From assembly GCA_964494805.1 (NCBI GenBank), contig CAZBST010000004.1, positions 62,001-126,000 on the forward strand: a stretch of 64,000 nt of DNA. Reading direction: 5' to 3'. The translations under genes and the position numbers were made by a program. The notes beneath the pieces are model-generated. The model had not been told where the DNA came from and did no database searches. It saw nothing but the letters and a program-made list of their open reading frames with translations. The DNA comes from CAIYOL01 sp964494805 (GTDB lineage Bacteria; Planctomycetota; Phycisphaerae; Sedimentisphaerales; Anaerobacaceae). Below, piece by piece: positions 49,252 to 57,559 of the stretch; the stretch's first letter is position 1; the number at the start of each line of letters is the position of its first letter.

Positions 49252-51879
49252 ATGACCGCAGAGACTGAAAAACTAACCCCGGCGATGAGGCAGTTTGCAC
49301 GGTTCAAGCAGAAATACCCTGACTGCATACTTTTTTTCCGTATGGGTGATTTCTACGAGACCTTCTACGAAGATGCCAAAATCTGCTCTCGCGTCTGCGG
49401 CCTAGTGCTGACCAGCCGGAGCAAAGGCGACAACCCTGTCCCTTTGGCCGGCGTGCCGTACCACGCTGTCGAAGGATACCTGAAAAAGATGCTGCAGGCT
49501 GGCTACAAAGTCGCGGTCTGCGAGCAGGTCGAGGACCCCAAACTCGCAAAAGGCGTCGTCAAACGTGACATCATTCGAATTGTGACCCCCGGCACGCTCA
49601 CCGACGATTGTCTCCTGGACGCCAAAGAGGATAATTTTCTCTGTGCGGTAAATCTCACAGCGAATTCGAAGGTGGCCGTGAGCTGGGTCGATATCTCCAC
49701 CGGCCATTTCTTCGCCCAGGAGATACTCGAAAAAAATTTGCTCGATGAATTGTTGCGTCTCTCTCCCGCCGAGTGTCTGCTGCCCGATCGCCGGGGCGAA
49801 TTGTTCGAAGCCGAAACAAGAAGGCTCGCCCAGGACATCGCTCGTCTTACCGGTGCTATCGTGACCGAGCGTCCCGCCTGGTATTTCGACCCCTATCAGG
49901 GACAGAAACGGCTCCTGAAACACTTCGGCACCGCCACGCTCGAAGGTTTTGGCATCAGCGATAGTGACGGCTCCCTGATACCAGCCGCCGGCGCCGTTAT
50001 CGAATATCTTAACGAAACGCAAAAGACCACTCTCAGCCACATTCAGAGTCTGAAGAAAATCGACCGCAAAAATTTCCTGCAAATCGACCAGACTTCTCTG
50101 GCAAGTCTCGAAATCCTGCGGACCATTCGCACCGAAAGTAAAAAAGGCTCGCTCCTGGACTGCCTCGATGAGACATTGACTCCGATGGGCGGCAGAATGT
50201 TCAAAAGTTGGCTGTGTATGCCGCTGGCCGACCTCGGCGCAATAGAGCTTCGTCAGGACACCATCGAAGAAATGATAAATTCCGGCTCTAAATTAGCTGA
50301 CATTCGCAAACTGCTTGCCGACATTGCTGATACCGAGAGAATCGCCTCTCGCATCAGTACTCACCGTGCAGCTCCTCGGGATTTTGTTGCCCTCGAAGCC
50401 ACATTAAGACAGGTCCCGCTGCTGCGGCAGCTTCTGGGGCAGTTCACCGCCGACCTGGCTTTACAGTTGGCTCAGAAGTGCGATAGTATGGATACCCTTG
50501 CCGATTTACTCGCCTCCGCTATCGAGCCGCAGTGTCCAACGCACCTTCGCGACGGCGGTGTGATAAAAAAAGGATTCAGCGAAGAGCTCGACCGCCTTCG
50601 CTCAATCTCCAAAGACGGACAAAGCTGGCTGCGAAACTATCAAAAGCAGCAGTCCCAGCGCACCGGCATAAACAATCTGAAAGTCGGCTACAATAAAGTC
50701 TTTGGTTACTACATTGAAATACCTCACTCTGTAGCAGGTAAAGTCCCCCATGACTACGTTAGAAAGCAGACAATAAAAAACGCAGAACGCTACATCAGCG
50801 ACCAATTAAAAGAATACGAAACGCAGGCCCTAAGTGCCGACGAAAAAGCATTGGAGTTGGAGCTCCAATTGTTCGAGCAAATTCGCACGCAGGCCGCTCA
50901 ATACATAAACCGATTGCAAAACCTTGCGGATGTCATCGCGCAATGTGATTGCTTGTCGGCCCTTGCTTACCTTGCCGGCCACCGAAACTACATCCGACCG
51001 AAAATAACTAACGGCGGCGAGCTGATTATAAACGAAGGAAAGCACCCCGTCCTCGCCGAAACACTCGGCGCCGAGTTCGTGCCGAATGATATCGCCCTTG
51101 GCGAAGAAGCTGGGGATGTACTTGTCATCACAGGCCCGAATATGTCCGGCAAAAGCACCTACATAAGGCAAACCGCTCTGCTGGTTATTATGGCTCAGGC
51201 CGGTTCCTTCATCCCCGCCAAAGACGCCCAGCTTGGATCGGTCGATAGAATCTTCACCCGCGTAGGTGCTTCTGATGAGCTTGTCCGCGGCCAATCAACC
51301 TTTATGGTCGAAATGACCGAGACCGCAAACATCATCAACAACGCCACCGAAAAATCCCTCGTAATCCTTGACGAAGTCGGTCGCGGAACCAGTACCTACG
51401 ATGGCCTCGCCCTCGCCTGGGCGATTACCGAGCATATCGCAAACAGAATAAAATGCCGAACGCTCTTTGCCACTCACTACCACGAATTGACTGAATTGGC
51501 GGAACTGTTCACCAACGTCAAAAATTGTAACGTCGCCGTCCGCGAATGGGCCGACGAGGTTGTCTTCCTGCATAAAATCCTCCCCGGCGGGACGGATAAG
51601 TCCTACGGCATCCACGTAGCAAAGTTAGCAGGCGTCCCGAAACCAATCGTTGAACGAAGCAAAGAAATCCTCGAAGAGCTTGAAAATACCTTTGCTAAAG
51701 AAGCTACAAGTCAGCACCTCGCTAAGCATAAAACAAAACAGCCGCCGCAGGATATACTCTTCGTCCAAAAGCATAAATCCGTCCTCGACAAACTCTCAAC
51801 GACGGATGTCAATAATCTCACTCCTATCGAAGCGATAAACCTGCTAAGTCAGATAAAAAAGGAAATCGATGGAACGTAG
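49252..51879 (+). CDS. mutS: DNA mismatch repair protein MutS
   Basis: Recognises mispairs and small loops. The 875-residue product is standard length. The mismatch-binding wedge FRMGDFYETFYEDA is at about 24-37 (Phe-x-Glu). Connector, lever and clamp regions follow. The ATPase has Walker A GPNMSGKST (near 630) and LDEVGRGTSTYDGLALAW, then THYHELTEL. The gene lies 9 bases after the mnmE-like stop. The following DUF2284 gene overlaps its end by 11 bases, so a shared transcript is likely. Confidence 0.97.
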   Translation: MTAETEKLTPAMRQFARFKQKYPDCILFFRMGDFYETFYEDAKICSRVCGLVLTSRSKGDNPVPLAGVPYHAVEGYLKKMLQAGYKVAVCEQVEDPKLAKGVVKRDIIRIVTPGTLTDDCLLDAKEDNFLCAVNLTANSKVAVSWVDISTGHFFAQEILEKNLLDELLRLSPAECLLPDRRGELFEAETRRLAQDIARLTGAIVTERPAWYFDPYQGQKRLLKHFGTATLEGFGISDSDGSLIPAAGAVIEYLNETQKTTLSHIQSLKKIDRKNFLQIDQTSLASLEILRTIRTESKKGSLLDCLDETLTPMGGRMFKSWLCMPLADLGAIELRQDTIEEMINSGSKLADIRKLLADIADTERIASRISTHRAAPRDFVALEATLRQVPLLRQLLGQFTADLALQLAQKCDSMDTLADLLASAIEPQCPTHLRDGGVIKKGFSEELDRLRSISKDGQSWLRNYQKQQSQRTGINNLKVGYNKVFGYYIEIPHSVAGKVPHDYVRKQTIKNAERYISDQLKEYETQALSADEKALELELQLFEQIRTQAAQYINRLQNLADVIAQCDCLSALAYLAGHRNYIRPKITNGGELIINEGKHPVLAETLGAEFVPNDIALGEEAGDVLVITGPNMSGKSTYIRQTALLVIMAQAGSFIPAKDAQLGSVDRIFTRVGASDELVRGQSTFMVEMTETANIINNATEKSLVILDEVGRGTSTYDGLALAWAITEHIANRIKCRTLFATHYHELTELAELFTNVKNCNVAVREWADEVVFLHKILPGGTDKSYGIHVAKLAGVPKPIVERSKEILEELENTFAKEATSQHLAKHKTKQPPQDILFVQKHKSVLDKLSTTDVNNLTPIEAINLLSQIKKEIDGT

Positions 51880-52414
51880 GACAAAAGCTTCGGCAAAACA
51901 AACAAAGCTGTCCAATAAGCAATTATGCGATATGGCAAAATGCAAATCCGGCGTATCAGACGCCCGCATAATCTCTCCGTCGGAGGTTGTAACTGCCGGC
52001 TGGGTTCGGCTGAAGTGTCAGTTCGGTTGCGATGGCTTCGGTCAGTGCCTCGTCTGCCCACCGTTTACGCCGACGTCGGAGGAGATGCGCGATGTCCTCG
52101 ATGATTACCATCGAGCGGTATTGCTCCATTGCAGGCCGGATGCCGATGTAAAAGCAATCGCCGCCGAGTTGGAGCGAGAGATTTTTCTCGCCGGCTTCTG
52201 GAAGGCCCTCGGCCTCGGTGCAGGCCCTTGTTATTTTTGCAGGACCTGTCCCGTTGAACAAAAGCAGTGCCGCCACGCCGACCGTGCGCGTCCATCGATG
52301 GAGGCCTGTGGTATCGATGTCTTCTCTACTGTTAAAAAATTTGGTTTCCCCATCGAAGTTGTCCGAACTACCCGCCAATGCCCTAACTATTATGGCCTTA
52401 TTCTGGTTGATTGA
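51869..52414 (+). CDS. DUF2284 predicted metal-binding protein
   Basis: The 181-residue product is rich in ordered cysteines: RLKCQFGCDGFGQCLVCPPFTPT (C-x3-C-x5-C-x2-C near 50-62), then GPCYFCRTCPVEQKQCRHADRARPSMEACGIDVF near 118-150. This is the DUF2284 pattern, thought to bind an Fe-S cluster or other metal; the activity is unknown. The ATG overlaps the mutS end by 11 bases. The family often stands near corrinoid or methyl-transfer genes elsewhere, which is not the case here. Confidence 0.85.
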   Translation: MERRTKASAKQTKLSNKQLCDMAKCKSGVSDARIISPSEVVTAGWVRLKCQFGCDGFGQCLVCPPFTPTSEEMRDVLDDYHRAVLLHCRPDADVKAIAAELEREIFLAGFWKALGLGAGPCYFCRTCPVEQKQCRHADRARPSMEACGIDVFSTVKKFGFPIEVVRTTRQCPNYYGLILVD

Positions 52415-52475
52415 TGCGGGGCAAATTTACGTCAAATATATTGACAGAAACTAATAAGGCCGGTACCCTGTAGTT

Positions 52476-52541
52476 ATGCCTGAACATAAACAAGATACCT
52501 TAGCTAATTTTCTCGCCTCCGCCCTTGATATGGAGGCCTGA
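52476..52541 (+). pseudogene. Truncated copy of the start of the small helical gene at 55672
   Basis: The 59 bases from the ATG at 52476 match 55672-55730 at 58 positions, and the 36 bases before each ATG align without gaps (about 25 identical). After codon 20 the copy breaks off into unrelated DNA and meets TGA. It is the left member of a direct duplication that flanks the split M48 locus. Confidence 0.8.
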
Positions 52542-52715
52542 GAATCCAAAAGGCCATCGAGCAATACTGTACCGAACACAATATGTCAGACCAGCTTAGT
52601 GGTTACAAGTGTCAGTTCAATCTCATCGAAGACCCGAGCATAAACGCTTGGTGTATGCCCGGCGGAAAAGTGGTCGTCTACACCGGAATACTACTCGTCA
52701 CCCAAAACGGATTCG
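52541..52715 (+). pseudogene. M48-family peptidase, N-terminal-side fragment
   Basis: One frame reads RIQKAIEQYCTEHNMSDQL, FNLIEDPSINAWCMPGGK and VVVYTGILLVTQN. In M48 (YggG/LoiP-like) peptidases this lies just before the HExxH zinc site. The fragment has no start codon (it abuts the truncated duplicate) and stops matching near 52715, before any HExxH. Its far end overlaps the last codons of the opposite-strand gene. The matching C-terminal part lies at 55485-55610 on the same strand. Confidence 0.8.
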
Positions 52716-53296
52716 GCCCGCTCATTTTCCTGGGGAGAATACTTCGGAATCAATTTAACCGCCTCTTTATAAAGGGCATCGGCATCTGCCAGCCTTAGCG
52801 TATTACCGCCGGCAGCGCGAGCCTTATCAATTACCTTTTTTGCAAAAGGTTTGACCCCTGCAGCCCGGGCGGAATTCTGCTCACGCCACAAGATCGTGTT
52901 GTTCACATCCTCCGGCAGCATCGGCGTGCCAAACCACATCATAGCCTTGTGTAAATTAATGTGACCAGGAACAATAGCAATCACTTTGCCGGAGGGGTAA
53001 CCAACATTTACACGTATGGCTGTGGTGTTACCGACAAATAGAACAGGTTCGGCAACCTGACGTGGATAAACGAGATCAGAATTCACATCCAGAACAAGCA
53101 GATAGCCTATGCGGGCCAGCGGCTTATCCTTGTGGTAGTCATTCGTAAGTGCTTTATCCAGCCTAAAGGCACGTGCATAGACCACACCATCTACAGCCGC
53201 TGGCGTTTCTGGTATGGCCGGTGCCGCTGCGTTCACAACCGGCATGACCAGCAATACAACAATTATGCTTAATAATACTTCCTTTATTTTCATCAT
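52691..53296 (-). CDS. Secreted protein of unknown function, 3' end possibly replaced
   Basis: Product of 201 residues from the ATG at 53296, which has GAGGAG 7-8 bases upstream. A signal peptide (IKEVLLSIIVVLLVMPVVNA) leads into a mature part (about 26-201) with VYARAFRLDKALTNDYHKDKPLARIGYLLVLDVNSDLVYPRQ and a helical end. No family is recognised. The last codons (SVLGDE and the stop) are the complement of M48 fragment DNA, so the original end was probably lost at the junction near 52716-52730. It lies in the insert that split the M48 gene and starts 46 bases after the hydrolase stop, so both may be on one transcript. Confidence 0.65.
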   Translation of the reverse strand: MMKIKEVLLSIIVVLLVMPVVNAAAPAIPETPAAVDGVVYARAFRLDKALTNDYHKDKPLARIGYLLVLDVNSDLVYPRQVAEPVLFVGNTTAIRVNVGYPSGKVIAIVPGHINLHKAMMWFGTPMLPEDVNNTILWREQNSARAAGVKPFAKKVIDKARAAGGNTLRLADADALYKEAVKLIPKYSPQENERAESVLGDE

Positions 53297-53341
53297 GTTA
53301 TTACTCCTCAATTTATATGAGTAATTAAATCGTAACCCAAT

Positions 53342-55345
53342 TTAGTCAACGGTGACTTCCACATCATCTAACCCGATGCGTCCGATCACTGGCCAAGTGT
53401 TCGATTCCCAAAAAAAGAACTCGACTGTCGTGATGTTGGTCAAATCTAGGCCTGAACCATTGGTCAGGAAGTCTGTCAGGCGTATGCGAATGGTCTCGAA
53501 CTCATTTTGCCATCCAACACCACTGCCGGAGCCGCTTCGCTGGAAAGGTTCTTCAATGCCACCACCGTAAATTGACAAGTTGATTAATTTTCTATTCCCA
53601 TCCCCGTCGACCAGACCGACGTACCAGAACAGATCTTCCAATTCTAATATAGTTAACGGATGACGGGTCTGCTGGCAAGCCCTGAAGGACAGATAGGTCT
53701 TGTTCGAGAAATCCCGCTCTCCTTGCACCACCTCAAATTTCATAAAGTTACCCATATTAGCCCCAACGCTAAAAACTTGGCCGCGGGTCAGGTCATTCGT
53801 TCGAGCGCGGGTCATGCCGTTCATAGGATCAGTAGTCGTCCAGGTGAAAGTACCATCGGCATCGTTCAGCAATCCCTCAGCAATACTATACACATCGGTG
53901 CTAACAGCACCGCCCGAGCTGCTCACGTAGAACGATGGCTCTGATTGATAGTCATCAATGACAAACTTACCGGTGTCCGGACCTTCTTTGTACTCACTGA
54001 CCACGGTGGTAGTCCCAGCGACACTAATGGGTTTGAAGCGCTCCCACTGCCTCCATAGGAAGTCTTTGCCTGGGATATCTCCCTCGACATAATGCTTGAC
54101 CATCGGTAGGATGACACCCTTGGCGACGCGCTGAGCTTCAGCCCGACCAATTTTTTCGCTCGGAGGCCCTTGATAGTCCTCAAAGCCACAGCAGTTGAAG
54201 ACGTTATGGTCGGCACCGTGGACATAGCTTGAATGCCGAAAACCTTTCGCCCGCTCGTAAACATTGAATGAGTCAGCAATATCATTGTTCGGCACACCGC
54301 TAACATCGCCGTCAGCTGAGCCGTAGATCAGGTGATAGGGCACATCATGGGGATCGGCACTATCGCGCCCTAAGAAGTCCGTGGGGGCAATGCTGACAAC
54401 CAGAACAATATCATTCATATCGTAGTAAGATGGAGTATAGGCCCCATCGAATAGACGATCATAGGCCCGAGCCACACCTTCACCGCCGCGGCTGTGACCA
54501 ATCCATACGATGCGGCTGGAATCGATGTGTCCATCCAGGACACCGCCTGCGATGGTCGCCTGTTGGCCAATGATGGCATCGGTATGCTCTAAAGTTGTCG
54601 TCGAAGCGGTCTCAATTCCCGGCACCGTGTTGTTCTGGTGGCTCATTACGATATATCCATGAGACGCCAAGTGTTGCTGCAGGTAGTCATACCAGGTGTA
54701 GTAGTGCCCATTACCATGACTTATCACAACCAATGGCAACTGGCCAAACGAATCAATGTCAGTAGGATAGACCGTCCGCTCATAAGTGAAGCCGGAAGTG
54801 ACCCCACTAACGGAGTAAGTAATGGTTGTCGTGGCCAACGGGCCAAGCTCGACAGTATCCTTGACTACATAGAAGCCGGCCTCACTGCCGCCACCATCGA
54901 TGAAGTCGACCGAACTGAGCATGCCGTTGCGATCGACATCAATGATGACATCATACGGCACGCTGATGCCAATACCGGCATCGCTGTCCAGCTCATAACC
55001 TGTAGCAACTGTAACTCGATTACTCTGGATTTTGTCATTCGCGAAGGTGAACGTTTCTTTACCGGTGCCCGCATCCACGAGCAAATCACCGAGCGACCAT
55101 GACGCTTTAGCATTGACCACATAGATGTCGGCCGTTACACCGCTGATGCTGGGAAAGCGCGTCGGATCAATGGCGACCTCGACAGGTGAATCTTCATTAA
55201 ACGCACGGACATACTCGAAATAGGGATAGCCTTGAAGTGAATTGCCGGCTAACTCAGTGGATGTTTGAGCTAACGTCGGCGTAGAAATAATACCGATCCC
55301 CGCAATGAAGAAAATAGCGATTACAAGACTATGCAATGTTCTCAT
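53342..55345 (-). CDS. Secreted alpha/beta-hydrolase with C-terminal carbohydrate-binding-like domain
   Basis: The 667-residue product has a signal peptide (about 1-26, ending TLAQ). The alpha/beta-hydrolase core spans about 150-430: LPLVVISHGNGHYYTWYDYLQQHLASHGYIVMS, then the nucleophile elbow IGHSRGGEG and HGADHNVFNCCG with the likely catalytic His. A calcium-type acidic loop (DVDRNGML) precedes the core. Residues 470-667 look like a jelly-roll binding domain (FVIDDYQSEPSF, TTVEFFFWESNTW). It resembles PET-hydrolase/cutinase-like or esterase proteins in general; the substrate is unknown. AGGAGGT precedes the ATG. It is the main gene in the insert splitting the M48 gene. Confidence 0.78.
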   Translation of the reverse strand: MRTLHSLVIAIFFIAGIGIISTPTLAQTSTELAGNSLQGYPYFEYVRAFNEDSPVEVAIDPTRFPSISGVTADIYVVNAKASWSLGDLLVDAGTGKETFTFANDKIQSNRVTVATGYELDSDAGIGISVPYDVIIDVDRNGMLSSVDFIDGGGSEAGFYVVKDTVELGPLATTTITYSVSGVTSGFTYERTVYPTDIDSFGQLPLVVISHGNGHYYTWYDYLQQHLASHGYIVMSHQNNTVPGIETASTTTLEHTDAIIGQQATIAGGVLDGHIDSSRIVWIGHSRGGEGVARAYDRLFDGAYTPSYYDMNDIVLVVSIAPTDFLGRDSADPHDVPYHLIYGSADGDVSGVPNNDIADSFNVYERAKGFRHSSYVHGADHNVFNCCGFEDYQGPPSEKIGRAEAQRVAKGVILPMVKHYVEGDIPGKDFLWRQWERFKPISVAGTTTVVSEYKEGPDTGKFVIDDYQSEPSFYVSSSGGAVSTDVYSIAEGLLNDADGTFTWTTTDPMNGMTRARTNDLTRGQVFSVGANMGNFMKFEVVQGERDFSNKTYLSFRACQQTRHPLTILELEDLFWYVGLVDGDGNRKLINLSIYGGGIEEPFQRSGSGSGVGWQNEFETIRIRLTDFLTNGSGLDLTNITTVEFFFWESNTWPVIGRIGLDDVEVTVD

Positions 55346-55484
55346 AGTTAACCTCCTGCCTATTGATTTTGTTCTAAAACGGTACTCTTACACCCTTTGA
55401 CACTGTTTTTGAGGCACTCTTGTACAATTAAAGTTCGCTAATACCAAAATTTCATCTCAATGTCAACAATTTTCTTGCAGATAA

Positions 55485-55610
55485 TGTCCGTATCCCAAAG
55501 TCGGTGCCGCTCCGCCTGAGTTTATGAGTACCCACCCTGCCGATTCGACCAGAATCCGCAACATCAAAGCTTTAACCCCCGAAGCGATGAGGTATTACAA
55601 AAAGCCGTGA
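55485..55610 (+). pseudogene. M48-family peptidase, C-terminal fragment
   Basis: After a TAA at 55482-55484 the frame reads PKVGAAPPEFMSTHPADSTRIRNIKALTPEAMRYYKKP and stops at 55608-55610. The phrase PPEFxSTHPxxxxRI and the YYKK end are characteristic of M48 peptidase C-termini. The zinc-site and middle helices (about 100 residues) are missing between this and the fragment at 52541-52715. The 135 bases upstream (55346-55480) hold the hydrolase promoter and no gene. Confidence 0.8.
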
Positions 55611-55671
55611 ACCTGTGGAACTGAATAAAAAGGAAATTGACAAAAACGGATGAGGGCATTATTCTGCAATT

Positions 55672-55917
55672 ATGGCTGAACATAAACAAGATACCTTAGC
55701 TAATTTTCTCGCCTCCGCCCTTGATATGGAAGACGAAATCAGTAGCAGCATCTACAAAGACTACGTCAGAGCGGAGAACTGGCCGAAGAACCTCAAACCG
55801 GAAGCTTTCCAGAGCATAAGGCAATATCTGGACGTCCTTATAGAAGATACGCAAAGACACAGAAAGATAATCGCAGAGCTTATTAAGCAATATGGCCAAG
55901 ATAAGAAACCGGAATAA
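55672..55917 (+). CDS. Small helical protein, ferritin-like half-bundle (first of a pair)
   Basis: The 81-residue product is predicted as two helices: MAEHKQDTLANFLASALDMEDEISSSIYKDYVRAENW and LDVLIEDTQRHRKIIAELIKQYG. Acidic residues followed by His (EDTQRH) recall half of a diiron ferritin-like fold. Its stop overlaps the start of the next small gene by 26 bases. The 5' end of this gene has been copied to 52476. The function is unknown; the partnership with the next gene is an inference from overlap and similar shape. Confidence 0.6.
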   Translation: MAEHKQDTLANFLASALDMEDEISSSIYKDYVRAENWPKNLKPEAFQSIRQYLDVLIEDTQRHRKIIAELIKQYGQDKKPE

Positions 55918-56113
55918 AGAGAAAATCATCGACGAGTTCGAAATGATGAAGGACTTCGAGCTGACCGTCAGGGATCTCTACGTCAGGATTGTCAACTCGC
56001 CTGATGTAAAAGACCGGAAGATTAAAGACACCTTCGTGAAAATAGCTGCGGATGAGCAGCGCCACGCCGACATCGTCCAGAAAATCATCAATATTGCCGC
56101 AAACGCCCTGTAA
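55892..56113 (+). CDS. Small helical protein, ferritin-like half-bundle (second of a pair)
   Basis: The 73-residue product has a first helix DEFEMMKDFELTVRDLYVRIVNS and a second DTFVKIAADEQRHADIVQKIINIA. DEQRHADIV matches the ExxH helix of rubrerythrin and ferritin-like proteins closely, and EFEMMKDFE could give the other Glu ligands. It is too short for a four-helix bundle alone, so a dimer or pairing with the previous protein seems needed. The overlap of 26 bases in a different frame suggests coupled translation. Confidence 0.6.
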   Translation: MAKIRNRNKEKIIDEFEMMKDFELTVRDLYVRIVNSPDVKDRKIKDTFVKIAADEQRHADIVQKIINIAANAL

Positions 56114-56186
56114 TTTTCAAACCGTGTAGTTAACATACCTTGCATTATTTCCGCATGCTTGGCAGTCAGTAAAAGCAATGCCGGTC

Positions 56187-57506
56187 TTAAAGGTTTTTTG
56201 CGGCGGATGAGCCGGCGATGGCGCCGGTTGACCAGCAGATTTGGAGACTGTAGCCGCCGCAGGGGCCATCGACATCGATAACTTCGCCGGCGAAAAAAAG
56301 ATGAGGACAAATCTTGGACTCCATTGTCTTGGGTTCGATTTCGGCGGTACTTACGCCGCCGCGTGTAACTATCGCCTCTGCAATCGGCCGGGTGTTTATT
56401 ATTGAAATCGGCAGGGCCTTTAGGTTGCTGATTAACTTTTTCCGCACATCTTTTTTAAGCTGATTTGCCTCTATATCGTTACAGCCAACTAAGTTACATA
56501 AAACCTCCGCAAGCCGTCTCGGTACAAATTCCATTAAAATGTTAACCATTTTCTTTTTTGGATTTTCCGCTGTGAGCGATGTAAGCTGTGTCCCCAGTTC
56601 GACTTCTGTAACTTGCGGAGTCAGGTCTATTGCTATTTCGAGCGGTTTTCCAAAAGCCGGCAAATGGTCGGTCAGGTGCCGGCTCATATCCCACGCCGCA
56701 AGGCCGCCTATGCCGTCGTCGGTAAAAACAAGTGCCCCGGCGGTGGTAATTTTCTTGTTATTGATGCGTGCAGAAGCTTTTACGTTTTCGACAGCGGTTC
56801 CTGCAAGCTCTCCGGGCCAACTTTCGCGTGTTACCAATGGTACCAGCGAAGCTTTTGGTTTGGCGATTGTATGTCCCAGCTCCCTGGCAAATCTGTAACC
56901 ATCGCCGGTTGAACCGGTCTGTGGGAAAGACAATCCGCCGGTTGCGATAATAACTTTCTCAGTAAAAAAACTACCGCTGCCTGTATGGATTACAAAAGAA
57001 TTCCCCTTTCGCACTATGTTTTTGACGGGTTTATCGAAATAGAATCGCACATTAAGTTCTTTTGCGCGCTTTATTAAACAATCCCGGACATCAATTGCGC
57101 GGTCGGAAGCAGGAAAGACACAGCCATCGGGCTCGACTACGCTTTCCAAACCCAATTCGTGGAAGAACAGCCGAGTCTGTTCGGGCGGGAATTTATGCAA
57201 ACAGTAACTGAGGAATCTGCCTTTTGGGCCGAAGGAGCGGACAATTTCATCGGGGGAGGCCAGATGGGTAAGATTGCACCTTCCGCCGCCGGTCAGGAAG
57301 AGTTTTCTGCCTGCGGTGGTATTGGTTTCGAACACGGCGGTTTCAGCCCCCGCTGCTTTCTTGCGAAAGCAAGAAGCGGGAGCGAGCGCACAATGGATAG
57401 AAGCCATCAGGCCAGCAGGGCCTGCTCCTATTATGCAAACTTTCGTTCGTTCCAAACTAAATCTCCTCAAGCTATCACCTTGCCGGTGACGGGTAAACAT
57501 AGACAA
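56187..57506 (-). CDS. HI0933-family FAD-dependent oxidoreductase
   Basis: Flavoprotein of the YhiN/aminoacetone-oxidase-like family, 439 residues. The FAD loop CIIGAGPAGLMASIH is at 24-38, with GRKLFLTGGGRCNLTH near 68-83. The family landmarks PQTGSTGDGYRFARELGH and TRGGVSTAEIEPKTMESK, and the C-terminal LFFAGEVIDVDGPCGGYSLQICWSTGAIAG, all appear. The substrate of the family is largely unknown. The stretch of about 20 residues before the FAD loop may be an upstream extension; the true start could be later. It is divergent from glyS. Confidence 0.88.
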   Translation of the reverse strand: MSMFTRHRQGDSLRRFSLERTKVCIIGAGPAGLMASIHCALAPASCFRKKAAGAETAVFETNTTAGRKLFLTGGGRCNLTHLASPDEIVRSFGPKGRFLSYCLHKFPPEQTRLFFHELGLESVVEPDGCVFPASDRAIDVRDCLIKRAKELNVRFYFDKPVKNIVRKGNSFVIHTGSGSFFTEKVIIATGGLSFPQTGSTGDGYRFARELGHTIAKPKASLVPLVTRESWPGELAGTAVENVKASARINNKKITTAGALVFTDDGIGGLAAWDMSRHLTDHLPAFGKPLEIAIDLTPQVTEVELGTQLTSLTAENPKKKMVNILMEFVPRRLAEVLCNLVGCNDIEANQLKKDVRKKLISNLKALPISIINTRPIAEAIVTRGGVSTAEIEPKTMESKICPHLFFAGEVIDVDGPCGGYSLQICWSTGAIAGSSAAKNL

Positions 57507-57559
57507 GGACGGATTTTACATATATAATAGCCGCTAACAGATTTTTTGGAGAGCAAAAT

